A DNA stretch of 64,000 bases from contig NKIN01000001.1 of assembly GCA_002255905.1 (NCBI GenBank), forward strand, positions 744,001 through 808,000, in the 5' to 3' direction. A model generated the notes under the pieces. That model made no database searches and was not told the origin of the DNA. It saw nothing but the letters and a program-made list of their open reading frames with translations. Made by a program: the position numbers and the translations under genes. This DNA is from Burkholderiales bacterium PBB1. GTDB taxonomy: Bacteria; Pseudomonadota; Gammaproteobacteria; Burkholderiales; Burkholderiaceae_C. Shown here piece by piece: positions 1 through 10,235 of the stretch. Numbering within the stretch: the stretch's first letter is position 1; the number at the start of each line of letters is the position of its first letter.

Positions 1-15
1 GCCGCAGCGCCCGTC

Positions 16-972
16 GTGGTGCCTACCTTGTCGCTGCTGCTCATCGATGACGACCCAGGCATCGTGCAGGTGCTGGGCCGCATGCTTTGCGGACTGGGTC
101 ATCTGCGCTTCGCGCTGTCGGGCCAGGATGCGCTGCGCCTGGCCCGTGAGTCGGCGCCCGATGTGGTGCTGGTCGATGCCGACATGCCCGGCATGAGCGG
201 CTTCGAGTTCTGCGCGCTGATGAAGGCCGATCCGCAACTGGCCGAAGTGCCGGTGATCTTCGTGTCCAGCCATGGCGAGGTCGAGACCGAGGTCGCTGCC
301 TTTGCCGCCGGCGCGGCCGACTTCATCCGCAAGCCGCCGGCCGCCGAGGTGGTGATGGTGCGGGTGCGCACACAGTTGCGCCTGAAGGCCTTGGCCGATG
401 CATTGCGCCGCGCGGCCTTGGTGGACGGGCTCACGGGCGTCGCGAACCGGCGCCGCTTCGACGAGCAGCTGCAGAGCGAATGCGAACGCGCGTTGCGCAA
501 CGGCGAACCGTTGTCGCTGCTGATGATCGACGTCGACCACTTCAAGCGTTACAACGACCGATACGGCCATCCCGCTGGCGATCTCTGTCTGCAGGAAGTG
601 GCCACCGCCGTCCAAGGCCTGGTGCGCCGCCCGGCTGACCAGGTTGCTCGCTACGGCGGCGAGGAGTTCGCGATGCTGTTGCCGCAGACCGATCTGACCG
701 GTGCGAGCCATCTGGCGGAGCGCGTTGTCGCAGCGGTGGAAGCACTGTGCATCCCGCACGAAGGTTCGCCACCGCGCCGCGTGGTCACCGTCTCGGTCGG
801 TGTGGCATCTGCGAGCCGCATGCCCGCTGCGAATCACACCGCGCTGTCTGCCGAGGCGCTGATCCGCGCTGCCGATCAGGCGCTTTATGCCGCCAAGGCC
901 GCCGGCCGATGCCAAAGTCAGACCTACCGGCCTCCGATCGCCACCGGTGAATTCGGCGGCGCCATCGACTGA
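16..972 (+). CDS. Response regulator with GGDEF diguanylate cyclase domain
   Basis: Predicted to make cyclic di-GMP from two GTP in the cytoplasm under control of phosphorylation. An N-terminal receiver domain (about residues 5-120) has the acidic pocket IDDD, the phospho-acceptor Asp54 in VLVDADMPG, and the conserved Lys in DFIRKP. A GGDEF domain follows (about 130-300), with the active-site signature GGEEF at residues 214-218 and an RPAD inhibitory-site motif ending six residues before it, so product inhibition is likely. The frame is open to the left edge, so the GTG start at 16 may not be the true start. It is followed after about 135 bp by a receiver-PAS gene with a very similar receiver domain, then a binding protein and a hybrid kinase on the same strand. 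The kinase is the obvious candidate phosphodonor (inference). Confidence 0.9.
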   Translation: MVPTLSLLLIDDDPGIVQVLGRMLCGLGHLRFALSGQDALRLARESAPDVVLVDADMPGMSGFEFCALMKADPQLAEVPVIFVSSHGEVETEVAAFAAGAADFIRKPPAAEVVMVRVRTQLRLKALADALRRAALVDGLTGVANRRRFDEQLQSECERALRNGEPLSLLMIDVDHFKRYNDRYGHPAGDLCLQEVATAVQGLVRRPADQVARYGGEEFAMLLPQTDLTGASHLAERVVAAVEALCIPHEGSPPRRVVTVSVGVASASRMPAANHTALSAEALIRAADQALYAAKAAGRCQSQTYRPPIATGEFGGAID

Positions 973-1107
973 AAAATGGTGCGGCCGATCTGTGATGACA
1001 GGGCCGGCCAATTCATCCCGCGGTTGGCCGCCTCCGAGCTGCTGGCCGGCGTTGTGCGCCGACCTTCAGGCGCTGGAACTGATCCAACACGCCACTGAGG
1101 TGACACC

Positions 1108-1941
1108 ATGACCGAGATCCACGCTGCCCACGAGCCCACCATCCTGATCGTCGATGACGATGCGGGAGCGATCCAGGTGCTTGGCCGGATGCTGGCTGGC
1201 TTCGGTCGTCTGCGCTTTGCGACGCGCGGGGAGGACGCGCTGGTCCTGTCTCGTCAGGCAGTGCCCGATCTGGTGCTGCTCGACGAGGGAATGCCGGGCC
1301 TCAGCGGCTTCGACGTGTGCCGAGCGATGAAGGCCGACCCCGCGCTGGCTCATGTGCCGGTGATCTTCATCACCAGCTTCGACCAGCCTGACTTCGAGGT
1401 GCAGGCGCTGCGCCTGGGCGCGGTCGACTTCATCACCAAGCCCTGTGTCGCCACCGTGCTGCAGGACCGTGTGCGCGCAGTGCTGCGCGTACAGCGTCAG
1501 GCCGATGCCGCCTTGCGTGCTCAGCGCGAACAGTGGCAGCCGCTGGGCAACAGCCGCATCGCAGATATCGTCGCCGCGGCCGCCGATGCGGTCGTCAGCG
1601 TCGACGCCGCTGGCCACATCGTGCTGATCAATGCAGCTGCCTGCCGCCTGCTGAGCGTCTCGCCCGAGCAGGCCCTCGGCGCCCCGGCGCGACAACGGGT
1701 GCCTTTTCTCGACACGCTGCTGGCGCGGGCCGCGACAGACCCCGCCGCGTTCGATCGCGACACATGGGCGCTGGAGCAGGCCGGCGGTCGTGCGTGTGCG
1801 GTGGAGGCGTCGCTGTCGTGTCTGGGTGAGGGCGCAGAGCAGATCACCACGCTGATCTTGCGCGAGGTCACGCGGCGATTTCGTCTGGCACCCGCACGCG
1901 CCAACGCGCCAGGCCAGCACCCGCCGGAGCACCAGGCATGA
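1108..1941 (+). CDS. Response regulator with C-terminal PAS-like domain
   Basis: A 277-residue protein. Its receiver domain (about residues 11-125) shows IVDDD, the acceptor Asp59 in LVLLDEGMPG and the Lys of FITKP. A second domain (about 155-265) looks like a degenerate PAS fold (DAVVSVDAAGHIVLINAAA). No DNA-binding, cyclase or kinase output domain is visible, so it probably acts as a phosphorylation-dependent adaptor or sensor. The ATG at 1108 is preceded by GAGGTG at good spacing. The 3' end overlaps the next gene by 4 bp (ATGA), which suggests translational coupling. The receiver closely resembles that of the upstream GGDEF protein (shared I-V-Q/VLGRML and MKADP segments), so the two probably arose by duplication. 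Confidence 0.87.
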   Translation: MTEIHAAHEPTILIVDDDAGAIQVLGRMLAGFGRLRFATRGEDALVLSRQAVPDLVLLDEGMPGLSGFDVCRAMKADPALAHVPVIFITSFDQPDFEVQALRLGAVDFITKPCVATVLQDRVRAVLRVQRQADAALRAQREQWQPLGNSRIADIVAAAADAVVSVDAAGHIVLINAAACRLLSVSPEQALGAPARQRVPFLDTLLARAATDPAAFDRDTWALEQAGGRACAVEASLSCLGEGAEQITTLILREVTRRFRLAPARANAPGQHPPEHQA

Positions 1942-2966
1942 ACACGCTGATCTGCCACGCCGCCATGGCGTTGTCCACGCGCTGTCGTTCCTTGCACGGG
2001 GTGGGAAGTCGGCTGCGTGCGGCGTTGGCGGTGCTGGCGCTGGGGTCAGCCGCTGCTTCGCCGGCGGCACCGCTGACGCTGGCCATTGCTGATTTGCCTC
2101 TGTTTGCGCCCGTCCTGATCGCCGAGGCCCAGGGCTACTACCGCGGCGAAGGGCTGGACATCAAGATCCTGCATTGCGTCAACGGCAAGCGCTGCCTGCA
2201 ACACCTGACCGATGGCGAGGCTCAGGTGGCGACCGTGGCCGACACGCCGATCGTGATGGCCGCTCACGCTGGCGCGCGCTTCGACATCGTTGCGACCATC
2301 GGCACCTCACGCGAGAACCGGCTGATCGCCCGGGCCGACCGAGGTATCCGCACGGCCGCCGATCTGAAGGGCAAGCGCGTCGGCTTCGTCAAGGGCACCA
2401 CCGGGCACTACTTCACCAACACATTCCTCGTCTTCAACAACATTGATCCGCGTGCCGTGACCTTGGTGCCGTTGGAGGCCGGCGAGATGGTCGCGCAGTT
2501 GGTGGAGGGGCGCATCGATGCGGCCGGGCTGTACCAGCCGCATGCCCACTACGCAGCCATGAAGCTCGGAAAAAACGCTGTGGTATTGCCCAGCCCGCGC
2601 GTCTACACCGTCACCGCCAACCTGGTCAGCGTGCCAGCGGCCGCCGGTCTGGGTGACGACGAGTTGGTGAAGATCCTGCGCGCACTGAAGCGCGCCTGCG
2701 AGTTCATCGACGAGCAGCCGACGCAGGCCAAAGCCATGCTCGCGGCCCGGCTGCATCTCGATGCGGCCCTGATTGATGCGAGCTGGAGCGATTACGACTA
2801 CCGATTGCGGCTGGATCAGTCGCTGATCACGGGGCTGGAAGCCGAGTCACGCTGGGCGCTGCGCGAGTCGCTGGTGCCCAAGGGCCCGGTGCCCGACTAT
2901 CTGGAGCGTGTGCGCCTCGCCCCGCTGCGGTCGGTCGATCAGCGCGCGGTGTCGATCGTGAATTGA
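1938..2966 (+). CDS. Periplasmic NMT1/SsuA-like substrate-binding protein
   Basis: A 342-residue exported protein of the ABC-transporter solute-binding type (NMT1/THI5/SsuA-like). An Arg-containing N-terminus and a hydrophobic core ending near SAAASPAAP (about residue 43) form a signal peptide. The mature part begins with the family pattern LTLAIADLPLFAPVLIAEAQGYY and later has the hinge-region segment DLKGKRVGFVKGTTGHYF. No permease or ATPase gene is nearby. It starts within the last codons of the receiver-PAS gene and is followed 17 bp later by a hybrid histidine kinase. The context suggests a ligand-presenting sensor subunit rather than a transport component (inference). The ligand cannot be told from sequence; the family binds sulfonates, nitrate, pyrimidine precursors and similar small molecules. 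Confidence 0.85.
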   Translation: MNTLICHAAMALSTRCRSLHGVGSRLRAALAVLALGSAAASPAAPLTLAIADLPLFAPVLIAEAQGYYRGEGLDIKILHCVNGKRCLQHLTDGEAQVATVADTPIVMAAHAGARFDIVATIGTSRENRLIARADRGIRTAADLKGKRVGFVKGTTGHYFTNTFLVFNNIDPRAVTLVPLEAGEMVAQLVEGRIDAAGLYQPHAHYAAMKLGKNAVVLPSPRVYTVTANLVSVPAAAGLGDDELVKILRALKRACEFIDEQPTQAKAMLAARLHLDAALIDASWSDYDYRLRLDQSLITGLEAESRWALRESLVPKGPVPDYLERVRLAPLRSVDQRAVSIVN

Positions 2967-2983
2967 TTCGAGCCTGAGCGACC

Positions 2984-5635
2984 ATGCGCCTGAAAATCGT
3001 CCTGACAGCCTGCGTTGGCATCGCGCTGCTGGCGGTGACCACCCGCATCGTCTCGATCGCGCTGGACGTGCGCGTGGCCGCAACGCTGGATCGCCAGCGC
3101 ATCGAGACCGACATCATCACCCGCGACGCTGCCGGGCTGCTGGTGCTGACCCAGGATTACGCCCTGCATGCCAGCCCGCGCGCGGTGCGGCAGTGGAAGG
3201 CAACACACCGGGAGCTGACGACCGCGCTGCAGAACTACATCGCTATCGGCCCGATCCAGGCCAAGGAAGCCAGTGACCTGCTGGACACTGCGCGCAGCTT
3301 GCGGCCGCTGTTTGATGGGCTGCAACTGGTTCAAGCCGAGTCGGCCAGCGATGCAAGCAGCGAGCGTCGCGAGACCATCAGCGACCAATTGATCAACGAG
3401 ACCCGTCGTATCAGCGATGGTGCGTTCGACATTTCCCACAACGTGCTGGAGCGCCGACGAGCAGCCAATGCAGCACAGCGCTGGCAGTCGCTCACGACCC
3501 AGGGCGTGCTGCTGACGGTGACGCTGCTGCTGGCCTGGCTGCTGTGGCAGCGTGTGCTGCAACCGATCGCCTCATTGCAGGCGGTGGCTCAATCGGTAGA
3601 GGCGGGTGACCTGACCGCACGCACGCGCTACCGCGGCCATGACGAACTGGGTCGCTTGTCCCAGGCCTTCGACACGATGGTCACGGTGTTGCAGGAGCGC
3701 GCTACGGCGCTGCTGTCGACCAACGCCGCACTGCGTCAAGCCAAGCGGCAGGCCGATTCCGCCAATGTGGCCAAGAGTGCTTTCCTGGCCAACATGAGCC
3801 ACGAAATCCGCACCCCGATGAATGCGGTGGTCGGCCTGTCGTACCTGCTGCAGAAGACCGCGCTCGACACCGATCAACGGGACCTGCTGAGCAAGATCGG
3901 TGTGGCCAGTCGCTCGCTGCTCGATGTGATCAACGATGTGCTCGACCTGTCGAAGATCGAGGCCGGAGAAATGGCGCTGGAGCCCGCGGATTTCGATCCG
4001 CTCGCGCTGCTCGAAGAGATCGTGGGCCTGATGCGCGTGAAGGCGTCGGAGCGTGGGCTGCTGCTGGTCGTCGATGTGGCGCCCGTGCTGCCGAGGGGCC
4101 TGAAGGGTGACGGGATGCGGTTGCGCCAGATCCTGATCAATCTGCTCGACAACGCCATCAAATTCACCGAGCGCGGGCAGGTGCGCCTGAGGGTCGAGAT
4201 GCTCGATGCGCCGCCCCCCACCGACGCCGCGCTGATGATGGTGCGTTTCGCCGTCGAAGACACGGGCATCGGCATCGCACCCGACGCGCTGGACCGCCTG
4301 TATGCGCCGTTCGCGCAGGCCGATGTGTCGACCACTCGGCGCTTCGGTGGCACTGGCCTGGGCCTGTCCATTGTCAAGCGACTGGCCGAGATGATGGGCG
4401 GCCGTATCCACGCCAGCAGCACTCGTGGCGTGGGCAGCTGCTTCGAGCTGACGCTGCCCTTCGCCGCCGCCGGCACCGGATTCGCTGAGCAAGCAAAGCG
4501 GGCCATGGTTGATCGAGCCGGTGTGGAAATGCTGCAGGGTGCTCGGGTGCTGGTGGTCGACGACAGCACCATCAACCTCGAAGTCGCGAAGCGTGTTCTC
4601 GAAGGCGAGGGAGCCGAGGTGACGGTGGCGCACCACGGCGAGGAGGCTGTCGAGTTGCTGCGGGCGGACCCTCAGGGCTTCGATGTGGTGCTGATGGACG
4701 TGCAGATGCCGGTGCTTGACGGCCTCGGCGCCAGCCGGCGCATCCGCAACGAGCTGGGCCTGTGCATGCTGCCGATCATCGCTTTGACTGCCGGTGCCCT
4801 GCTCAGCGAGCGGCAACGTGCACTCGACGCTGGGATGGACGATTTCATCTCCAAGCCCTTTGACCCACCGGCCATGGTCGGCCTGCTGCGTCGGCACATC
4901 GAGGCGGCACGCGGTTCGAGTCTGCCGATCGGCACGCGCGTGCTGCCGATCGCGCCAGCAGAGACTGCGCCATCACCCTGGCCCGCGATCGACGGCATCG
5001 ATACAGCCTCTGTGCGCACCCGGCTCGATGGCGACCTGCTGCTGTTCGTCCGGTTGCTGCGCTGCCTGTGCGACGAGTTCGCTGACCTCGCTGTGATCGA
5101 TGTGCGCACACCGCGTCCGCCCGACCGGGTCGCCCTGGTCGCCCGGCTGCACAAGCTGGTGGGCAGTGCCGGTGTGCTCGGTGCCACCGCCGTGCAGGCC
5201 GCGGCAGCAGCAGCCGAGCGAGCCTGGCGCGCCGAGGGGGGCGCTGCACCGGATGGGCTCAAGGCCCCTGATGCGCCTGATGCCGCCGCGGGATCGCCGT
5301 CAGCGACCTTGGCAGCATTGGCCAGAGCCTTGCGGCAGTTGATTCAGGCGAGCGAGCCCGTGTTGTCGCAGGTGAGCGAGGATCAACGGCATGCGCTGAT
5401 TGGGGGTGAGCCAGAGCCACTCGATCTGCAAGCCTGTGCCGAACTGCAGACGCTGTTGCGGCGTCAGGACCTGGCCGCACTGGTGCACTTCGCCACACTG
5501 GCGCCTGCCTTACGCCAAGCTTGGGATCCGCAGCGTTTCGCCACGCTGCAATCGGCGATGGACCGGCTGGATTTTCCCGCTGCGCTGAAACTGCTGGAGC
5601 CGACCTTCAACCCAGTCAATCCACCCGCATCTTGA
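2984..5635 (+). CDS. Hybrid sensor histidine kinase (HAMP-HisKA-HATPase-REC-Hpt)
   Basis: An 883-residue inner-membrane hybrid kinase. A first membrane segment lies at about residues 5-25, a helical periplasmic region at about 30-170, and a second segment ([13 protein letters not shown]) at about 172-190. HAMP follows, then HisKA with the phospho-accepting His273 in [11 protein letters not shown]. The ATPase domain has N-box DNAIKFT and G-box [14 protein letters not shown] receiver domain with Asp572 (VLMDVQMP) and an Hpt-like domain with His723 ([10 protein letters not shown]) complete a full phosphorelay chain in one protein. It follows the binding-protein gene by 17 bp. Likely partners are the two stand-alone receivers upstream. 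The periplasmic part has no recognisable ligand domain, which fits sensing through the binding protein (inference). Confidence 0.92.
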   Translation: MRLKIVLTACVGIALLAVTTRIVSIALDVRVAATLDRQRIETDIITRDAAGLLVLTQDYALHASPRAVRQWKATHRELTTALQNYIAIGPIQAKEASDLLDTARSLRPLFDGLQLVQAESASDASSERRETISDQLINETRRISDGAFDISHNVLERRRAANAAQRWQSLTTQGVLLTVTLLLAWLLWQRVLQPIASLQAVAQSVEAGDLTARTRYRGHDELGRLSQAFDTMVTVLQERATALLSTNAALRQAKRQADSANVAKSAFLANMSHEIRTPMNAVVGLSYLLQKTALDTDQRDLLSKIGVASRSLLDVINDVLDLSKIEAGEMALEPADFDPLALLEEIVGLMRVKASERGLLLVVDVAPVLPRGLKGDGMRLRQILINLLDNAIKFTERGQVRLRVEMLDAPPPTDAALMMVRFAVEDTGIGIAPDALDRLYAPFAQADVSTTRRFGGTGLGLSIVKRLAEMMGGRIHASSTRGVGSCFELTLPFAAAGTGFAEQAKRAMVDRAGVEMLQGARVLVVDDSTINLEVAKRVLEGEGAEVTVAHHGEEAVELLRADPQGFDVVLMDVQMPVLDGLGASRRIRNELGLCMLPIIALTAGALLSERQRALDAGMDDFISKPFDPPAMVGLLRRHIEAARGSSLPIGTRVLPIAPAETAPSPWPAIDGIDTASVRTRLDGDLLLFVRLLRCLCDEFADLAVIDVRTPRPPDRVALVARLHKLVGSAGVLGATAVQAAAAAAERAWRAEGGAAPDGLKAPDAPDAAAGSPSATLAALARALRQLIQASEPVLSQVSEDQRHALIGGEPEPLDLQACAELQTLLRRQDLAALVHFATLAPALRQAWDPQRFATLQSAMDRLDFPAALKLLEPTFNPVNPPAS

Positions 5636-5936
5636 CGGCGTTGTGGGCCGTCAGTGGGTGATCTTTACTCTTGTTGTCGGCGGGCAGTTGTTCGCTGGCC
5701 GATGAGCCGGCTGCACGCTTGATATCGCGCAACATGAACAGGTACAGCCCTTCCACTTTCTCTCGAGCCCAGGGCGTCTTGCGCAGAAACTTCAGGCTGG
5801 ACGCCACGCTCGGCTCGCTGGTGAAGCAGCGCACCGGGATGCGCTCGCCCAGCCCCGTCCAGCCGTAATGTGCGACCAATGCCGTCACCATGTCTTCGAG
5901 CGTGATGCCGTGCAGCGGGTTGCGGGGCTGCTCCAT
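5616..5936 (-). CDS. VF530 (DUF2132) family protein
   Basis: A small protein of 106 residues. The N-terminal 75 residues match the VF530/DUF2132 family pattern, a short alpha-helical fold sometimes described as DNA-binding: [49 protein letters not shown] and EGLYLF. The last 30 residues are a polar tail. The 3' end overlaps the 3' end of the convergent hybrid kinase gene by about 20 bp. It begins 2 bp after the stop of dctA, so the two are almost certainly cotranscribed. Its cellular role is not known. Confidence 0.82.
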   Translation of the reverse strand: MEQPRNPLHGITLEDMVTALVAHYGWTGLGERIPVRCFTSEPSVASSLKFLRKTPWAREKVEGLYLFMLRDIKRAAGSSASEQLPADNKSKDHPLTAHNAVKMRVD

Positions 5937-5938
5937 CC

Positions 5939-7270
5939 TCAGCGAGCCGGTGTCATCGGCATGTGCTGCTCGACCTGGTCCAGCACCTCTTCGGGCTCGG
6001 TCGCCTCGTCGTCGGTCTCGTTGTTGAGCCGCCGGCTCATTCGATCCTTGTCCAGGTCGCCGGTCCAGCTGGCCACCACGAGGGTCGCGACGCCGTTGCC
6101 CACCAGGTTGGTCAGTGCACGGGCCTCGGACATGAAACGGTCGATGCCGAGGATCAACGCGAGCCCGGCCACCGGCACATGACCGACCGCCGACAGCGTG
6201 GCGGCCAGCACGATGAAGCCGCTGCCGGTCACGCCAGCGGCCCCTTTCGAGGTGAGCAGCAGCACCAGCAACAGCGTCAGTTGCTGCGTCACCGTCATCT
6301 CGGTATTGGTCGCCTGCGCGATGAACACGGCGGCCATCGTCAGGTAGATCGAGGTGCCGTCGAGGTTGAACGAGTAGCCGGTCGGGATCACCAGTCCGAC
6401 CACCGATTTCCGGGCGCCCAGGTTTTCCATCTTTGCCATCATTCGGGGCAGCACCGATTCGCTGGATGACGTGCCCAGCACGATCAGCAGCTCTTCCTTG
6501 ATGTAGCGGATGAACTTGAAGATCGAGAAGCCGTGGAACCTGGCGATCAGCCCCAGCACGACAATGATGAAGAACAGGCAGGTTGCGTAGAAGGTGGCCA
6601 TCAGCGCCCCCAGCGACACCAGCGAGCCGACGCCGTACTTGCCGATGGTGAAGGCCATCGCGCCGAAGGCACCGATCGGTGCCACCTTCATGATGATGCC
6701 GACGATGGAAAACAGCACGTGCGAGGTCTTCTCGATCAGGTCGAACACCAGCGTGCCGCGGCCACCGAACTTGTGCAGCGCGAAGCCGAACATCACCGCG
6801 AACAGCAGCACCTGCAGGATCTCGCCCTTGGCGAAGGCGTCGACCACCGTGCTCGGGATGACGTTCAGCAGGAAGTCGGTGGTCGTCGCCATCTTGCCGG
6901 GCTCGGTGTAGGCGGCGATGCCCTTGGTGTCCAGTGTGCTCACGTCGATGTTCATGCCGACGCCTGGCTTCACCAGGTTGATGATGACCAGCCCGACCAC
7001 CAGCGCGATCGAGCTGACGATCTCGAAGTACAGCAGCGCTAGGCCGCCGGTCTTGCCGACCTTCTTCATGTCTTCCATGCCGGCGATACCGACCACCACG
7101 GTGCAGAAGATGATCGGCGCGATGATCATCTTGATCAGCTTGATGAAACCGTCACCCAGTGGTTTCATCGCCGCGCCGGTGGCCGGATAGAAATGCCCGA
7201 CCAGCACGCCGATCACGATCGCGGTGATCACCTGGAAGTAGAGCGATTGATATAGCGGCTTCTTGGGCAT
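5939..7270 (-). CDS. dctA: C4-dicarboxylate:cation symporter DctA
   Basis: A 443-residue inner-membrane transporter of the DAACS family, which takes up succinate, fumarate and malate with protons or sodium. The family landmarks are all present: the serine-rich hairpin [13 protein letters not shown], the TM7 signature [18 protein letters not shown], the second hairpin [14 protein letters not shown], and TM8 with [20 protein letters not shown]. Length is normal for DctA. The ATG at 7270 has a strong GGAGG ribosome-binding site. It lies head-to-head with an OmpR-type two-component operon across about 175 bp, so that system may control it, although the two-component pair could equally serve other genes. 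Confidence 0.93.
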   Translation of the reverse strand: MPKKPLYQSLYFQVITAIVIGVLVGHFYPATGAAMKPLGDGFIKLIKMIIAPIIFCTVVVGIAGMEDMKKVGKTGGLALLYFEIVSSIALVVGLVIINLVKPGVGMNIDVSTLDTKGIAAYTEPGKMATTTDFLLNVIPSTVVDAFAKGEILQVLLFAVMFGFALHKFGGRGTLVFDLIEKTSHVLFSIVGIIMKVAPIGAFGAMAFTIGKYGVGSLVSLGALMATFYATCLFFIIVVLGLIARFHGFSIFKFIRYIKEELLIVLGTSSSESVLPRMMAKMENLGARKSVVGLVIPTGYSFNLDGTSIYLTMAAVFIAQATNTEMTVTQQLTLLLVLLLTSKGAAGVTGSGFIVLAATLSAVGHVPVAGLALILGIDRFMSEARALTNLVGNGVATLVVASWTGDLDKDRMSRRLNNETDDEATEPEEVLDQVEQHMPMTPAR

Positions 7271-7445
7271 TCGGGCCTCCGGCTGTCGACGACGCGCCTA
7301 GTGTCACTGCGGCAACGCGGTTTGGCAGGCGAAGTTTCCCGCGGACGCCGGGATCCGGATCACGCCCGCAAGGGGCTGCGCCGGGCCAGGCGCCTTCCTG
7401 ATAATGGCCACCGAGCGGCAACGCGGTTGCCCAGGGAGTTCTGAC

Positions 7446-8120
7446 ATGCGCTTGCTCATCGTCGAAGACGACGCGTCGCTCGGAGATGCGTTGACCACCG
7501 GATTGCGGCAACTCGGCCATGTGGTCGACTGGTTCCGGGACGGCCAACAGGCGAACGCTGCCTTGACCAGCGCACCGTACGACGCCGTGGTGCTCGATCT
7601 GGGCCTGCCGGGCACCGATGGCATGGTGTGGCTCGAGCGCTGGCGCCGCCGTGAACAGACGGTGCCGGTGCTGATCCTGACGGCGCGCGATGGCGTCGAG
7701 CAACGCATTGCCGGACTGGATGCAGGTGCCGACGATTACCTCGTCAAGCCGATCACCATCGACGAACTCGCGGCGCGGCTGCGCGCCATGGTGCGCCGCT
7801 CTGCCGGGCGGGCGCAATCGGTGTGGCAGCACGGCGCGCTCGAGTACGACCCGGCCACCAAGCTGGTGCGCTGGAAGGGCGAGACGGTCGAGCTGACTGC
7901 GCTGGAGATGACCTTGCTCGAGGCGCTGCTGAAGCATCCGCAGCGCGTGCTGTCCAAGACCCACCTGCAGCAGGTGATCTACGACTGGGGCGGCGGCGAT
8001 CCGTCGAGTAATTCACTCGAGGTGCACGTGCACCACCTGCGCCGCAAGATCGACCCCACCATCGTGCGCACCGTGCGCGGCGTCGGCTATGCGCTGGGTT
8101 CGGGTGAAGCCAGCGCATGA
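7446..8120 (+). CDS. OmpR/PhoB-family response regulator (QseB/TctD-like)
   Basis: A 224-residue DNA-binding response regulator. The receiver domain has acidic residues at 7-9 (VEDD), the acceptor Asp51 in VVLDLGLPG and Lys in YLVKP. The C-terminal winged-helix domain (about 125-220) has the typical SKTHLQQVIYDW and VRTVRGVGYAL segments. The ATG at 7446 was chosen because MRLLIVEDD is the usual start of this family and AGGGAG lies just upstream; an earlier in-frame ATG at 7404 would add a non-family leader. It overlaps the kinase gene by 4 bp. It is divergent from dctA. Confidence 0.93.
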   Translation: MRLLIVEDDASLGDALTTGLRQLGHVVDWFRDGQQANAALTSAPYDAVVLDLGLPGTDGMVWLERWRRREQTVPVLILTARDGVEQRIAGLDAGADDYLVKPITIDELAARLRAMVRRSAGRAQSVWQHGALEYDPATKLVRWKGETVELTALEMTLLEALLKHPQRVLSKTHLQQVIYDWGGGDPSSNSLEVHVHHLRRKIDPTIVRTVRGVGYALGSGEASA

Positions 8121-9541
8121 GCCTTCAGCGCCGTCTGTTGCTGTACCTGCTGATCTGCGCGCCGCTGGTGTGGGGCGTGGCCTTGTATGAATCGATCAAG
8201 CAGGCGCGCTATGAAGTCAATGAGCTGTACGACGCCGAGCTGATCCGGCTGGCCCGACAGGTGCAGGCCACGCTGCGCAGCGACGCCCAACTGTCCAGGC
8301 TGTCGCAGCCACCGCCGGCCAAGGGCAGCGCCGAGCCGAGCACTGCCGATGTCCGCGATCTGGCGCTGGCCGTCTGGGATGCCCAGGGCACGCTGGTGCT
8401 GTCCGACAGCGAAGGGGTGCAGCTCAACCGCTACCCGGATGCGGTGGGCTTTCGCAACGAGAAGCTGCGTGGCAAGCCTTGGCGTATCTACTACCTGCAG
8501 TCGACCACCGGTGCCTGGCTGGTGGCGGCCGGGCAGCGGATCAAGGAGCGCGACGAAATCGTCTACAGCGTGACGGCCAGCCAGATCACGCCCTGGATCC
8601 TGGTGCTGCCGGCCTTGCTGATCGCGATGGCCTGGGCGGTGCGCCGTGCATTGGCGCCGGTGCGCGAACTGACCACCGAGCTGCAGGCGCGCGATGCGAC
8701 GGATCTGCGCCGGATCCCCAACACCCAGACGCCCACGGAATTGAAGCCCCTGGTCCAGGCCATGAACGGCCTGTTTCAGCGCATCGAGGAAGCGTTGGCG
8801 CGCGAGCGGCGCTTCACCGCCGATGCGGCCCATGAGCTGCGCACGCCGTTGGCTGTGCTGCGCGCGCAGTGGGATGTGGTGCGCCGGTCGGCCGGGGGAG
8901 CCGAGCGTGAGCAGGCCGAGGCCAAGCTCAGCCGAGGACTCGACCGGCTGGACCGCCTGGTCACGCAGATGCTGGCCCTTTCTCGGCTGGACTCGACGCT
9001 GGAAGCCGATGGCCAGTGGTCGCAGACGACGCCAGTGCACTGGCAGACCGTGGTCGAGCAGGCGATCAGCGATTGCCTGCCTGTCGCAGAACGCCGGCAC
9101 ATCGAGCTGGCCTGCGAGTGGCCTCAAGGAGACGAGCCACCGCTGCCGTTGAAAGGTGACGACAACTTGCTGACGGTGCTGCTGCGCAATCTGATCGACA
9201 ACGCCGTGCGCTATGCGCCCGAGGGGTCACTGGTGACCTTGCGCGTGCTGCCGGATCGACTGGAAGTTGCCAACGATGGCGAACCGTTGCCGGCGCCGCA
9301 GATCGCGCGGATGGGTGAACGCTTCTATCGCCCTGACGGACAGCAGGAGTTCGGCAGCGGCCTCGGTGTGTCCATCGTGCAGCGCATTGCTGCACTCCAC
9401 GGCCTGACGGTGCTCATCGGGGCGCGCGCCGATGGCACGGGTGTGCAGGTGACGCTGCAGCCACTGCCCCGTCAGCCAGCGCCGAACTTGCCCCAGGTGG
9501 TGCACGACAGCGCCACGCTGGCGGTGGTCAGTGGGCCTTGA
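8117..9541 (+). CDS. Sensor histidine kinase (QseC/TctE-like)
   Basis: A 474-residue membrane histidine kinase paired with the preceding regulator through an ATGA overlap. The first membrane segment (LLLYLLICAPLVWGVAL) is at about residues 6-24. A periplasmic domain resembling the two-component sensor kinase N-terminal domain of QseC/TctE follows, then a second segment near WILVLPALLIAMAW. The phosphorylated His239 lies in AADAAHELRTPL-type sequence, and the ATPase domain has NLIDNAVRYAP and FGSGLGVSIV. The 3' end overlaps the end of the convergent TPR gene by 14 bp. Signals sensed by this class include carboxylates and hormones; none can be assigned here. Confidence 0.92.
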   Translation: MSLQRRLLLYLLICAPLVWGVALYESIKQARYEVNELYDAELIRLARQVQATLRSDAQLSRLSQPPPAKGSAEPSTADVRDLALAVWDAQGTLVLSDSEGVQLNRYPDAVGFRNEKLRGKPWRIYYLQSTTGAWLVAAGQRIKERDEIVYSVTASQITPWILVLPALLIAMAWAVRRALAPVRELTTELQARDATDLRRIPNTQTPTELKPLVQAMNGLFQRIEEALARERRFTADAAHELRTPLAVLRAQWDVVRRSAGGAEREQAEAKLSRGLDRLDRLVTQMLALSRLDSTLEADGQWSQTTPVHWQTVVEQAISDCLPVAERRHIELACEWPQGDEPPLPLKGDDNLLTVLLRNLIDNAVRYAPEGSLVTLRVLPDRLEVANDGEPLPAPQIARMGERFYRPDGQQEFGSGLGVSIVQRIAALHGLTVLIGARADGTGVQVTLQPLPRQPAPNLPQVVHDSATLAVVSGP

Positions 9542-10235
9542 TCTTGGCCATCAGTGCACGGACTTCATCGCGTCGTCCCGCGTCGGAGATCTGCCGACCG
9601 GGGCGGGGCGGGGCCTGCAGGGCGCGCTCCAGATAGGTGAGTGCTTCGTCGCGGTGATCCGTCTCCGCCAGCAGTTCCCCGTAGAAGAAGTTCGGGTCGA
9701 TGCCCTTCGGATTCAGGGTCAGCCCCTTCTGCAGCAGTTCGCGGGCCTTGTCCTTGTCACCGAAGCTCACGGGCCAGCCGGGCACCTTGTAGTACAGCAC
9801 CGCCAGGCTGGTGTAAGCCGAGCCATCGAGGGCGTTGGGGTCGATCTTCAGGGCTGATTCGTACAGGGCCTTGGCCTTCTTGGCCAGGCCGAGCGCACCG
9901 AGCCCGCCCTTGTCGCCAGCCCACGAGGCGGTGATGATGCCTTCCCAGATCAGCGCCTCGCTGCGGCCGGCATAGGTTTCACTGACCTGATGCGCTTTCG
10001 CGGCGAGGGCCTCGAAGCGTTTCTCGCGCTCGGCGTTGGGCGTCTGGTACTTGATGACCTCCCAATCGTGCTGCAGATCCGCGACGGCATCCTCGACACC
10101 GCCGGCCTGGGCGATCAGCGGGCTCGCCATGCCGATGCCTGAGAACAGCGCGATGGCGATGGCGCCCAGCAGTCGCCGTCGCGAGGCGCCATTTGCTGTG
10201 GTCGAACGGTGCCGGGGGGTGCTGTGAGAGGTCAT
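9528..10235 (-). CDS. Exported TPR-repeat protein (paralogue 1)
   Basis: A 235-residue protein with a signal sequence. A SRRRLLGAIAIALF segment resembles a twin-arginine signal, followed by a likely cleavage near IAQAGG (about residue 45). The mature protein contains helical tetratricopeptide-like repeats: AKKAKALYESALKIDP, ARELLQKGLTLNP and ALTYLERALQAP. Periplasmic location is inferred. It is the last gene of the five-gene operon and starts within the stop of the SDR gene (ATGA overlap). A close paralogue sits upstream of the operon at 14134-14811. A scaffold or partner-binding role for the operon's product or enzymes is possible but unproven. Confidence 0.82.
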   Translation of the reverse strand: MTSHSTPRHRSTTANGASRRRLLGAIAIALFSGIGMASPLIAQAGGVEDAVADLQHDWEVIKYQTPNAEREKRFEALAAKAHQVSETYAGRSEALIWEGIITASWAGDKGGLGALGLAKKAKALYESALKIDPNALDGSAYTSLAVLYYKVPGWPVSFGDKDKARELLQKGLTLNPKGIDPNFFYGELLAETDHRDEALTYLERALQAPPRPGRQISDAGRRDEVRALMAKIKAH

